In this document: positions 51,241-59,195 of the stretch, in pieces
Layout of the letters: each line of letters opens with the position of its first letter
Numbering within the stretch: the stretch's first letter is position 1
NCBI GenBank assembly: GCA_963840565.1
Contig: CAWIZH010000003.1
Coordinates: forward strand, 62,001-126,000
From: VRUE01 sp963840565
GTDB lineage: Bacteria > Actinomycetota > Thermoleophilia > Solirubrobacterales > 70-9
Reading direction: 5' to 3'
Length of the DNA stretch: 64,000 nt
Notes under the pieces: generated by a model
Seen by the model: only the letters and a program-made list of their open reading frames with translations
Told to the model about the DNA's origin: nothing
Database searches by the model: none
Made by a program: the position numbers and the translations under genes

Positions 51241-52418
51241 AGCTGCTGATCGTCTACTTCGGGCCGTTCGACGTCAACAGCGCGATCCAGGCCTTCCACT
51301 TCGGCAACGAGCTGACCGACCTCGGTTGGGAGGTGACCCTCACCGGCCGCGGCGACCCGACCCGGATCAGCGCCGTCGGCGAGCCTCGGTTCGAGTGCAT
51401 TTCCCACGAGGACCTGGAGCAGAAGGTCCGGGCGATGCCGGCCAACGACGGCGAGACGGTAGTGCTCTGCTGGACGCCGCGCGAGCGGGTGCGCCGGATC
51501 ACGCTCGACGTGGCGCGGCGGCTCGGGGCGCCGTACACGATCCACCTCGAGGACAACGAGGAGTACCTGCTGGAATCGGCCACCGGGCGCTCGCTGAGCG
51601 AACTGCAAAGGCTGCCATTGCGACAGCAGGACAGGCTCGTGCCGATCGACCTGATCCACCCGACGCACCATCGCGAGTTCCTCGACGGTGCGGCGGGGGT
51701 CACCGTGATCACCGAGGAGCTCAACGAGTTCAACCACGCCGGCCGGCCCCATGCGCTGGCCCGGCCCGGCATCGACCTGGAGCGTTTCGGGCCCGGGCTG
51801 ACGCCGCCCTCTCGCTACGAGCTGGGCCTGGCCCCCGACGATTTCGTCCTCGTCTACCACGGCACGATCCACTACGCCAACCAGCACGAGATGCTCAGCC
51901 TCTACCTCGCGGTCAAGCTGCTGCAGCGGCGCGGCCATCCCGTTCGCCTCGTCCGCCTCGGCCACAGCGAGTTCGGCGGCGTCGACCCGCGTGCCTTCCG
52001 CGCCGTCGCCGACGGCGCGATCGAGCTCGGCCCGGTGCCGTGGCGGGAGATGCCCAATTACCTCGCCCTCGCCGACGCCTTCGTCCAGCCTGGACCCCCC
52101 GACGACTTCAACCGCTACAGGCTGCCCTCGAAGCTGCCGGAGTTCCTGGCGATGGGGCAGCCGGTTATCTTGCCGCACTGCAACATCGGCAACGACCTGG
52201 CCCACGGAAAGAACGCACTTCTGCTCGAGGAGGGCAACGCTTTGGAGATCGTCGCACGCATCGAAGAGCTCCTCTCCGACCGCGAGATGGGTGAGCGGCT
52301 CGGCGCCGGCTCACGCCGCTTCGCCGAAGAGCAGCTGAGCTGGAGGTCCAACACCGAAGTGCTCGCCAACTTCCTCCGCGAGGTATCGGCCGCTGGCCCG
52401 GTAGGTTCGGCGCTATGA
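51237..52418 (+). CDS. GT4-like glycosyltransferase
   Basis: 393 residues, ATG 51237 in an ATGA overlap. GT-B fold: an N-terminal Rossmann with LLIVYFGPFDVNSAIQ, a middle RPGIDLERFGPG linker and a C-terminal DFVLVYHGTIHYANQH. It ends with EFLAMGQPVILPHCNIGND, in place of the usual EGxxxA motif. Donor sugar is not evident. Couples to the methyltransferase that follows. Confidence 0.85.
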   Translation: MKLLIVYFGPFDVNSAIQAFHFGNELTDLGWEVTLTGRGDPTRISAVGEPRFECISHEDLEQKVRAMPANDGETVVLCWTPRERVRRITLDVARRLGAPYTIHLEDNEEYLLESATGRSLSELQRLPLRQQDRLVPIDLIHPTHHREFLDGAAGVTVITEELNEFNHAGRPHALARPGIDLERFGPGLTPPSRYELGLAPDDFVLVYHGTIHYANQHEMLSLYLAVKLLQRRGHPVRLVRLGHSEFGGVDPRAFRAVADGAIELGPVPWREMPNYLALADAFVQPGPPDDFNRYRLPSKLPEFLAMGQPVILPHCNIGNDLAHGKNALLLEEGNALEIVARIEELLSDREMGERLGAGSRRFAEEQLSWRSNTEVLANFLREVSAAGPVGSAL

Positions 52419-53299
52419 GCGTGGCCGATACCGGAAAGCGCCTGCGGGCGACCGCGGCGCGCTCACCGCTGCTGCGCAAGCTCGCCGGCAAGGCCGCCCT
52501 CTACGCGCCCCAGCAGGCAGTGGGAGGCCCGAATGCGTCTGCCTGGGTCGTCGGAGAGGGATCGCTGTGGCCGGTCGCCGAGCGCTACACGGGCTCCTTC
52601 CCGCTGCCGGGGACCTCCTACGGCACCGTGCGCGACTTCGCCGACAGTGCCGACCAGATGCCCGGCCTGGCGGGCGCCAGCTTCGACATGAAGGACCTGC
52701 AGCGCTGCTGGACCGTGAAGGCGATCCTCGGCAACGTCGAGCGCGGTTCGCGGATACTCGAGATCGGCGCCGGAGAGCCGCTCGTCGCCGGCGTCCTCTC
52801 GCGCCTCGGCTACGAGGTCACCCTGGTCGACCCCTACGACGGCAGCGGCAACGGGCCGCGCGAGTTCAAACGCTTCCAGGCCGCCTACCCGGACCTCAAC
52901 TTCATCCGCGAGCAGTTCCCGCCGAGCGATCCACTCGAGCCGGGCTTCGGGGCGATCTACTCGATCTCGGTGCTCGAGCACGTGCCGCTCGACCAGATCG
53001 ACGGCGTGATCGAGAGCTCCCGCGCTCTTCTCTCCAGCTCGCACGGCTGCTCGATTCACGCGGTCGACCACGTCCTCGCCGGTTGGGGCGCCGATGAGCA
53101 CCGCGAGAAACTCGAGCGCATCGCCGCCGCCCTGGGCCTCTCCTCGGCGGACCTCGGAGCCACGATCGAGGCGATGGAGGGCGATGCGGAGACCTACTTC
53201 GTCTCCGCCGAGGCCCACAACCGCTGGCGCGGCGACCTTCCCTACGACCAGTACACAATGCGCCGCATCGGCTCGGTCAACCTCTTCGCTAGACACTGA
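52415..53299 (+). CDS. SAM-dependent methyltransferase
   Basis: 294 residues. Motif I is ILEIGAGEPLVAGVLSRLGYEVTLVDPYDG (about 113-142), with SISVLEHVPLD as post-motif II. The first 100 residues are a basic, amphipathic lead-in. The role is likely methylation of a glycan or its lipid-linked precursor, because it lies in a string of glycosyltransferases with an ATGA start overlap. Convergent with the next gene, overlapping 11 bases. Confidence 0.8.
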   Translation: MSVADTGKRLRATAARSPLLRKLAGKAALYAPQQAVGGPNASAWVVGEGSLWPVAERYTGSFPLPGTSYGTVRDFADSADQMPGLAGASFDMKDLQRCWTVKAILGNVERGSRILEIGAGEPLVAGVLSRLGYEVTLVDPYDGSGNGPREFKRFQAAYPDLNFIREQFPPSDPLEPGFGAIYSISVLEHVPLDQIDGVIESSRALLSSSHGCSIHAVDHVLAGWGADEHREKLERIAAALGLSSADLGATIEAMEGDAETYFVSAEAHNRWRGDLPYDQYTMRRIGSVNLFARH

Positions 53300-55184
53300 T
53301 CTCGACGCCCCGCATCAGCGTCGGAGCGTGCTCGGAGATCGCGCTGAGCGCGTCCGCGACCGAGACATTGGTGACCGAGAGCATCGAGCTGTGGCCCATT
53401 CGGTAACGACCGACGAATTGCCTGACGAATGTCCCCCTGTACCCCTTCTCTGCCAGCCGGGCCCAGAGGTCGTAGTCCTCGAGTCCGAGGCCTAGGCGGG
53501 GATCGCGTGAGTAGCCATCGACTTCAAGCAGCACGCGGCGGCGGATAAGCGCCATCGCGTCGATGTAGTTGCCCTCGCGGAGGCGCTCTGGCTCCCAATC
53601 GAACTTGCTGACGAGGTCGACCGGCTCGTGCACCGTGAAGCGGTCGAGAATGCCGTAGGCGAAAGCGGCTGAAGGATCCTGGCGCAGGGCCTCCACCAGC
53701 TTGGCGAGACCGAAGCGGCGCAGCATGTTGTCGGAGTCGAGCATCATCAACAGCTCACCGCGCGCGCGGTCGGCTCCGGTATTGCGCGCGGCGGAGAGAC
53801 CGCGGTTGACCTCGTGGCGGACAAGCGAACAGCAGCGGTCCTCGTGCTCCCCCATCCACTCGCGGACGACCGCTGGGCCGGCGTCGCTCGAGCAGTCGTC
53901 AACCACGACGATCTCCCAGGAGGAGATGGTCGAGCCGAGGACGGAATCCAGGGCCTCGCCAATGACCTTCTCGTCGTTGTAAAGGGGGACGATCACCGAG
54001 ACCTGCGGCCGCCTGGCCTCGTGCCAGGCTCGTGTAACTGCGACCTCAACCGTCTCGGCTTCGGGGCGCTCGGGGCGGCGACGGGCAAGCTCATCGGCGT
54101 CGAGCCGGCGTCGGAGTGCCAGCAGCTCCTGGTGCTGGCGCTTGATTGCCCGCAGGGCCCGATGCTCTCCCAGGGATACCCCGTCCGATTCCGGCGGCTG
54201 CCGTGGCCGCTCGTATGGCAAAGCCATCCGAGCCGTCATCAGCTGAGCACGAAAGGCCTCGGCAGGACCTGCCGGCGTGCGGTCGACCGACTGCGCGGCG
54301 GCCAGCAGCGCTTCGGCTCCTTCGGCCAGCGACGCCGACGAGCGCATGCGCTCGTCGGCGCTACGCACCACCTCGAACCGGCGACCCTCGTCGTCGACCA
54401 TCCAAGCGGCCAGCAAGCCCAACGAGGCCAGGCCCCCTGTGAGGAGGTCCGCCCCCGGCCGCAGCGGCTCGACGTCGCTCGAGTGCTCGCTGACCACGAG
54501 ACACCCAGACGACATCGCCTCCGAGACCCGCAACCACTCGAAGTACGGCTCGTCCTCCCCGTGGATATTGAGCAGGACCTTGCTCCGCGCCAGCAACTGA
54601 AGCTTGCGATCGCGGGCGGCGAAATTGACACCGTCGCCCGCATTCGGCGAGCGGTCGTCGGAGAGGACGAAGTGACAGTTGAACCGCTCGAGAACGTCCG
54701 CGTAGCCAGCGAGGGCGCGCTCCCGCCGCGGCGTCGTGCGACCAACGAAGAGGACATCGATGTCCCTCGCGGCAACCGAGTCACGCCTGTCCCACGCAGC
54801 CGTGTAGCCCAGCTGCAGGTGCTCGGCGTCTACGCCCGCCTCACGGTAAGTCCTCACCGCACGGCGGTTGATGTCAAGGACAGCTCCCGCTTCGCGCGCC
54901 AAGTCGAGGTTCTGCGCGAAGAAGCCGCTGGAGGGCTGCTCGGCTGAGATCAACAGGCAGCGGCGCATCAGGTGCGGGGAAGGCCGCAACCCGCTGAGAG
55001 CGACGAACTCGTGAGGGGGCAGCAGGACGGTCACCACCCCGGTGCGGTGCTCGGGAAATTCGCCGACGACGATCCGTGCGGGAGCCCCAAGGAGTTCGAG
55101 CTCGAAGACGAGAGCCTCGGCAAGCTCGGCGAAGAAAGCGTTCTGGCCCCGTGCCAGGGCGAAGACCACTTCGGGAGCGCTCAT
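53289..55184 (-). CDS. bifunctional glycosyltransferase: GT-B-like N-terminus, GT2 C-terminus
   Basis: About 631 residues from ATG 55184. The N-terminal half has glycosyltransferase-family-1-like features: IDVLFVGRTTPRRERALAGY, LLNIHGEDEPYFEWLRVSEAMSSGCLVVSEHSS. The C-terminal half is a GT2 domain: QVSVIVPLYNDEKVIGEALDSVLGST, VVVDDCSSD, LMMLDSDNM with the DSD metal site. Fused GT4/GT2 enzymes can build a disaccharide unit. Its start overlaps the stop of the upstream methyltransferase (ATGA). Confidence 0.87.
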   Translation of the reverse strand: MSAPEVVFALARGQNAFFAELAEALVFELELLGAPARIVVGEFPEHRTGVVTVLLPPHEFVALSGLRPSPHLMRRCLLISAEQPSSGFFAQNLDLAREAGAVLDINRRAVRTYREAGVDAEHLQLGYTAAWDRRDSVAARDIDVLFVGRTTPRRERALAGYADVLERFNCHFVLSDDRSPNAGDGVNFAARDRKLQLLARSKVLLNIHGEDEPYFEWLRVSEAMSSGCLVVSEHSSDVEPLRPGADLLTGGLASLGLLAAWMVDDEGRRFEVVRSADERMRSSASLAEGAEALLAAAQSVDRTPAGPAEAFRAQLMTARMALPYERPRQPPESDGVSLGEHRALRAIKRQHQELLALRRRLDADELARRRPERPEAETVEVAVTRAWHEARRPQVSVIVPLYNDEKVIGEALDSVLGSTISSWEIVVVDDCSSDAGPAVVREWMGEHEDRCCSLVRHEVNRGLSAARNTGADRARGELLMMLDSDNMLRRFGLAKLVEALRQDPSAAFAYGILDRFTVHEPVDLVSKFDWEPERLREGNYIDAMALIRRRVLLEVDGYSRDPRLGLGLEDYDLWARLAEKGYRGTFVRQFVGRYRMGHSSMLSVTNVSVADALSAISEHAPTLMRGVEISV

Positions 55185-56230
55185 GAACGGTGGAGCCAAG
55201 CGGTGATACGCCTCAGCGGGCGCGTCACTCGCCAGCTGGTCGAGGCAAGAACCTCTTCGTAGTCCAGCACCACCTGCTCGGCCACGGCGAGCTTCTTCTC
55301 GATGTCGCCGAGACGACCAAGCTCCGCCTCGCGCCGCGCCAGCTCGGCCTCATCCGTCGCCAGCCGTGCGCGCAGCACGCCGAGCTCGGAGCGCATCGCC
55401 TCGAGCTCGGCAGAGTGGCGCAGATCCCGATCCTGGGTGGCCGCCTCGATCGCCTGGCTCGCGGCTTCGAGCCGTTCGCTCCACTCGCGCAGGTCAACGT
55501 CCGCCGTCAGGCTGACCAGACCTCCGTCGCCGGGCAACTCGCCATCGCCGGCGAGGGCGAGGGTGTAGGTCTCCCGACCGGGCTCGTCCTCGCAGGCCTT
55601 GTGCAGCCGCGCCCCCTCAACCTCCTCGTTACCGGCAGTGCGAAAGGAGACATCGTCGAAGATGCCGGAGGCGACCCAGGTGTGCTGGCGCCGCAGCGCA
55701 ACCGAGGAAAAGCGCTGGGCGAGCTCCTGCTCGAGCTCGTTCGGCGTCAGCTCCCGCAGATGGAAGGGATTGCCCGGCACGTAGACGTCGCGGTTCGGCG
55801 TCGAGATGGCGATCACGCCTCCCGGTGCGAGGACGCGCCGCAGCTCGTCGAGGACGAGGCCCGGCTCGGGGACGTGCTCAATCGCCTCGAAGCAGGTGAC
55901 GAGGTCGAAGCGGGCGTCATCGAAGGGCAGCCTGCGCAGATCCGCAACCTCGAAGCTCACACCAGCCACCATTTTTGCGCGCAGCGCGGTGACCACTTCC
56001 TCATCGAGATCGACCCCAACGACCTCCGTCGCTCCTGCGGCAGACAGCATCCCGCTGCCGTACCCCGCTCCGCAGGCGGCGTCGAGAACACGTTTGCCGG
56101 CCGCGAACTGGGCCGCCCAGGCATAGCGAGCGAGGTGCTCGGCCTCGATGATGTGGCCGTGCATGAACCCGGGCTCGAACCGCTCGCCGCTAGGCTCGGA
56201 GCGCTTCACGTCAGCGGCAGGCCCGGTCAC
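55181..56230 (-). CDS. SAM methyltransferase with C-terminal coiled coil and SWRVTRPLR tail
   Basis: 349 residues from GTG 56230; the longer frame runs antisense to the neighbour's start. Motif I VLDAACGAGYGSGML and VTCFEAIEHVPEPGLVLDELRRVLAPGG identify a class I methyltransferase (about 20-190). A 90-residue Glu/Arg coiled coil follows, ending STSWRVTRPLRRITAWL. Probably methylates a sugar residue, with the coiled coil mediating complex formation. Couples to the bifunctional glycosyltransferase gene. Confidence 0.85.
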   Translation of the reverse strand: MTGPAADVKRSEPSGERFEPGFMHGHIIEAEHLARYAWAAQFAAGKRVLDAACGAGYGSGMLSAAGATEVVGVDLDEEVVTALRAKMVAGVSFEVADLRRLPFDDARFDLVTCFEAIEHVPEPGLVLDELRRVLAPGGVIAISTPNRDVYVPGNPFHLRELTPNELEQELAQRFSSVALRRQHTWVASGIFDDVSFRTAGNEEVEGARLHKACEDEPGRETYTLALAGDGELPGDGGLVSLTADVDLREWSERLEAASQAIEAATQDRDLRHSAELEAMRSELGVLRARLATDEAELARREAELGRLGDIEKKLAVAEQVVLDYEEVLASTSWRVTRPLRRITAWLHRS

Positions 56231-56248
56231 GGCGCGACATTCTAAGGT

Positions 56249-56977
56249 ATGCCTGTGCGGGGTTTTCGATCCAGGGATTCTGTCGCCAGCCCCCGGAGTG
56301 CTGGAACGGCGCTGCTGGACTCCCCGTCGTTCGCACCAACTCCGTGGCAGATGTCGTTTGGCGAGCGCGCAGTGATCGAGGGGGTTCTCTCCCAACTTCG
56401 CCCGCGGCTGGCACTCGAGGTCGGCACGGCCGAGGGCGGCAGCCTGAGCCGAATCGCCGCCCATTCCGAGCGAGTCATCTCTTTCGACCTGGTCGAGCCC
56501 GCTGGCGAGGTGGGCTCGCTTGCCAATGTCGAGCTACGCACCGGAGACAGCCACATGCTCCTGCCGCTCGAGCTGAGACGGCTGGAGGAAGCGGGCGAGC
56601 AAGTCGGCTTCGCCTTGATCGACGGCGACCATACGGCGGAGGGCGCACGGAGCGACGTCGAAGACGTTCTTGGCTCGACCGCCGTGAGGCAGGCCGTGAT
56701 CCTCGCCCATGACACCTTGAACCAGGAGGTTCGTCGCGGGCTCGAAGCCGTCCCTTATGACGAGATCGGAAAGGTCGCCTTTGTCGACCTGGACTTCGTC
56801 GCCGGCTACGTCCCTGCCGAGCCACCACTGAGAGGCCAATGCTGGGGAGGGCTTGGGCTCATAGTTATCGACGAGACTGGCCGCTTTGGCGAGGCGCACC
56901 GGGACAGGCGCCCGAGAATGACACCGCTCTCCAAGCTTGTCTGGCCAGTCGCAGAGGCCCTTCAAGCGGACAATTAG
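56249..56977 (+). CDS. SAM methyltransferase (Methyltransf_24/CmcI-like)
   Basis: 242 residues. Motif I LALEVGTAEGGSLSRIA (about 53-69) and the acidic LIDGDHTAEGARSDVEDVL segment match cephalosporin-hydroxylase/rhamnosyl-O-methyltransferase-like enzymes. VILAHDTLN and GWGGLGLIVI follow. A probable sugar O-methyltransferase in the polysaccharide locus. The ATG is 18 bases from the divergent gene's GTG, so promoters must overlap. Confidence 0.85.
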   Translation: MPVRGFRSRDSVASPRSAGTALLDSPSFAPTPWQMSFGERAVIEGVLSQLRPRLALEVGTAEGGSLSRIAAHSERVISFDLVEPAGEVGSLANVELRTGDSHMLLPLELRRLEEAGEQVGFALIDGDHTAEGARSDVEDVLGSTAVRQAVILAHDTLNQEVRRGLEAVPYDEIGKVAFVDLDFVAGYVPAEPPLRGQCWGGLGLIVIDETGRFGEAHRDRRPRMTPLSKLVWPVAEALQADN

Positions 56978-56994
56978 CCTGCACACGGCGAGCT

Positions 56995-57843
56995 TCAGAG
57001 AGCCTCGGCGATGTGCGGTGCCTCGCGGTTGAAGATCCATACGCCGAGCACGCACGCGGTGACGTAGATGGCGGCGGCTGGGAGCAGGTGGACAAAACCC
57101 CCCGCCGCCGACACCGCGCCGGGCGCAGTCGGGTCGATGATCCAGACCCGCGCCTGCTCGAAGATTGGCGTCAGCGGATTGATGAGCAGGACCGACTTCA
57201 GCGTGTGCGGAATACCGGGCACGTTGATCGCGTAGAGGATCGGGGTGCCGTAGAACAGTGCCGTCGCAAAGACCGTCCAGATAATCGCCACGTCGCGAAA
57301 GCGCACGTTGAGGGCGGAGAGCAGCATCGCAAGCGCACTGGTGAAGATGATCAGCGGGGCCAGGATCACAGGCAGCAGCAGCCAGGACCACATCGGACCG
57401 ATGCCGAACGCCAACAAGAAAATGAAAACTACGACCATGTTCAGGGCAAAGGTGAACAACGTCGTCAGGACCACGGCAAGGGGGATGACAAGCCGCGGGA
57501 ACTGGGTCTTCCGAACGATTCCCTCCTGTGCCAACACCGAGGTGACACCTCCCCCGGTTCCTTCCTGGAAGAAGCCGAATAGGACGATGTTGAAGAGCAG
57601 CAGCACTTCGTAGTGGGGAACGTTGCTGCCCAAGCGGAAGATCTTGGTGAAGACGACGAGCAGGACGGCGAACAGCATCAGCGGCCGCACCAACGACCAG
57701 ACGTAGCCGAGCACGGTGCCGAAGAAGGTCTTCTTGAACTCGGTCACCGAGATCAGCCAAAGCAGCTCGAAGAACCGGTGGCGGCCGCCGCCCAGGGCCG
57801 AGGGACCGCGGACCTCTTTCAGCTCGAGCGAATTGGCGCTCAC
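56995..57843 (-). CDS. wzm: polysaccharide ABC exporter permease (Wzm)
   Basis: 282 residues from GTG 57843. ABC-2 type permease with six membrane helices: FKKTFFGTVLGYVWSLVRPLMLF, VHY-x-VLLLFNIVLFGFFQEGTGGG, LVIPLAVVLTTLFTFALNMVVVFIFLLAFG and YGTPILYAINVPG. It works with Wzt to move lipid-linked glycan across the membrane. GTGA overlap with wzt. Confidence 0.93.
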   Translation of the reverse strand: MSANSLELKEVRGPSALGGGRHRFFELLWLISVTEFKKTFFGTVLGYVWSLVRPLMLFAVLLVVFTKIFRLGSNVPHYEVLLLFNIVLFGFFQEGTGGGVTSVLAQEGIVRKTQFPRLVIPLAVVLTTLFTFALNMVVVFIFLLAFGIGPMWSWLLLPVILAPLIIFTSALAMLLSALNVRFRDVAIIWTVFATALFYGTPILYAINVPGIPHTLKSVLLINPLTPIFEQARVWIIDPTAPGAVSAAGGFVHLLPAAAIYVTACVLGVWIFNREAPHIAEAL

Positions 57844-59123
57844 GGCGCGTCCACCGTCACCTTGATGTCGTGATCGAGGTCGACGACGCCCGACGCATCG
57901 GCACCGAAGATGACGAGATCGAGCACATGCGGGGAGTGGAGCACGAGGTGCGTCGTGCTGTGGTCGCGAAAGATCCAGCACTTGACAACGTAGCGTCCCG
58001 GAGCCAGCCGGTTCTCGAGCGGACCGCTGAGGCGGACGCGCTCTCCGGCCTTGAAGACGACCGACGGATCGTCGGAGATGCCGCGCACAAAGCCTGTCAC
58101 CTGGACGTCGTCGGCGTTGTTGAATGAGAAGCCGAAGGTCGGGCCCGCGACGTCGCGACGCGCTTCGAGCGTCGCGTGAAACCGCATCTCGCTGCCCGCT
58201 TCCGCCGTCGTCACCCGCTCGCCATCGCCGTTCTCAATCCAAGCATCGAGCACGGCGATGTCGGCAAGCTCGTCCCCTGGCTCGCCACCGCCCGGTGCGC
58301 TCGGCGCAACCTCGAAGTTGAGCCTCAGATACTGCCTTGCAACGTCGCCCGGCTCCCCGATCGCTTGGACCTCGCCGTTGTGGAGCAGCATCGCCCGGTG
58401 GCAGTAGTGCTCGACGGCGCCCATGTCGTGGGTGACGAAGACGACGGTGCGATCCGAGTCGCGGATCTCGTGGAAGACGTCAGCGCACTTCTGCTGAAAC
58501 GAGGCATCGCCGACGGCGAGGACCTCGTCGATCAGGAGTATCTCCGCATCGGACTGGATCATCACCGAAAAAGCGAGGCGAACGAGCATTCCGGACGAGT
58601 AGTTCTTCAGCTTCATGTCGACGAATTCGCCCAGCTCGGCGAACTCGAGCACCGCCCCGAGGCGGCTTCTCGCATCGCGCCTCGAGAGGCCCATCATCAC
58701 CCCGTTGAGCTCGACGTTCTCGCGTGCGGTCAGCTCGGGGTTGAAGCCGACGCCGAGCTCGATGAAGGGAGCAAGGCGGCCAGCCATCCGCACCCGCCCG
58801 GCATCGGCCGCGTAGATGCTCGCCAGGATCTTCAGCAGTGTGCTCTTGCCCGAGCCGTTGCGGCCCACGATCCCGAAGAACTCGCCGCGCTGAATCTCGA
58901 AGGAAACGTCCTGGAGCGCCCTCAAGGACCTGTAGTCCTGTCGCGAGAAGGCCGTGATCTTCTCCTTCAAGGAGTCGATCCGGTGGGTGGGGAGGCGAAA
59001 GGCCTTGTTGATTCCCGTCGCCTCGATCACGACGGGTTCGGAGGCGGCCGCCTCCTCGTGGGCTCCCGCCCGTTCTGGCTGTTGGATGTCAAGCGCCATT
59101 GAAGGGCTGGGATGATCGAGCAT
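57840..59123 (-). CDS. wzt: polysaccharide ABC exporter ATPase (Wzt)
   Basis: 427 residues from ATG 59123 (or 59099). ATPase domain: Walker A GIVGRNGSGKSTLLK, signature YSSGMLVRLAFS and Walker B EILLIDEVLAVGD, with FVTHDMG. The C-terminal 170 residues are a Wzt carbohydrate-binding beta-sandwich (GFSFNNADDVQVTGF, GRYVVKCWIF), which reads the glycan's non-reducing end in O-antigen exporters. So the locus probably exports a specific, possibly methyl-capped chain. Confidence 0.94.
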   Translation of the reverse strand: MLDHPSPSMALDIQQPERAGAHEEAAASEPVVIEATGINKAFRLPTHRIDSLKEKITAFSRQDYRSLRALQDVSFEIQRGEFFGIVGRNGSGKSTLLKILASIYAADAGRVRMAGRLAPFIELGVGFNPELTARENVELNGVMMGLSRRDARSRLGAVLEFAELGEFVDMKLKNYSSGMLVRLAFSVMIQSDAEILLIDEVLAVGDASFQQKCADVFHEIRDSDRTVVFVTHDMGAVEHYCHRAMLLHNGEVQAIGEPGDVARQYLRLNFEVAPSAPGGGEPGDELADIAVLDAWIENGDGERVTTAEAGSEMRFHATLEARRDVAGPTFGFSFNNADDVQVTGFVRGISDDPSVVFKAGERVRLSGPLENRLAPGRYVVKCWIFRDHSTTHLVLHSPHVLDLVIFGADASGVVDLDHDIKVTVDAP

Positions 59124-59195
59124 CGAGGTACGTGGCGCACGCTCGCCGTGCCGGGACGAGGCCAATTCGTCAAGGAGCGGATATAGATTACCCGC

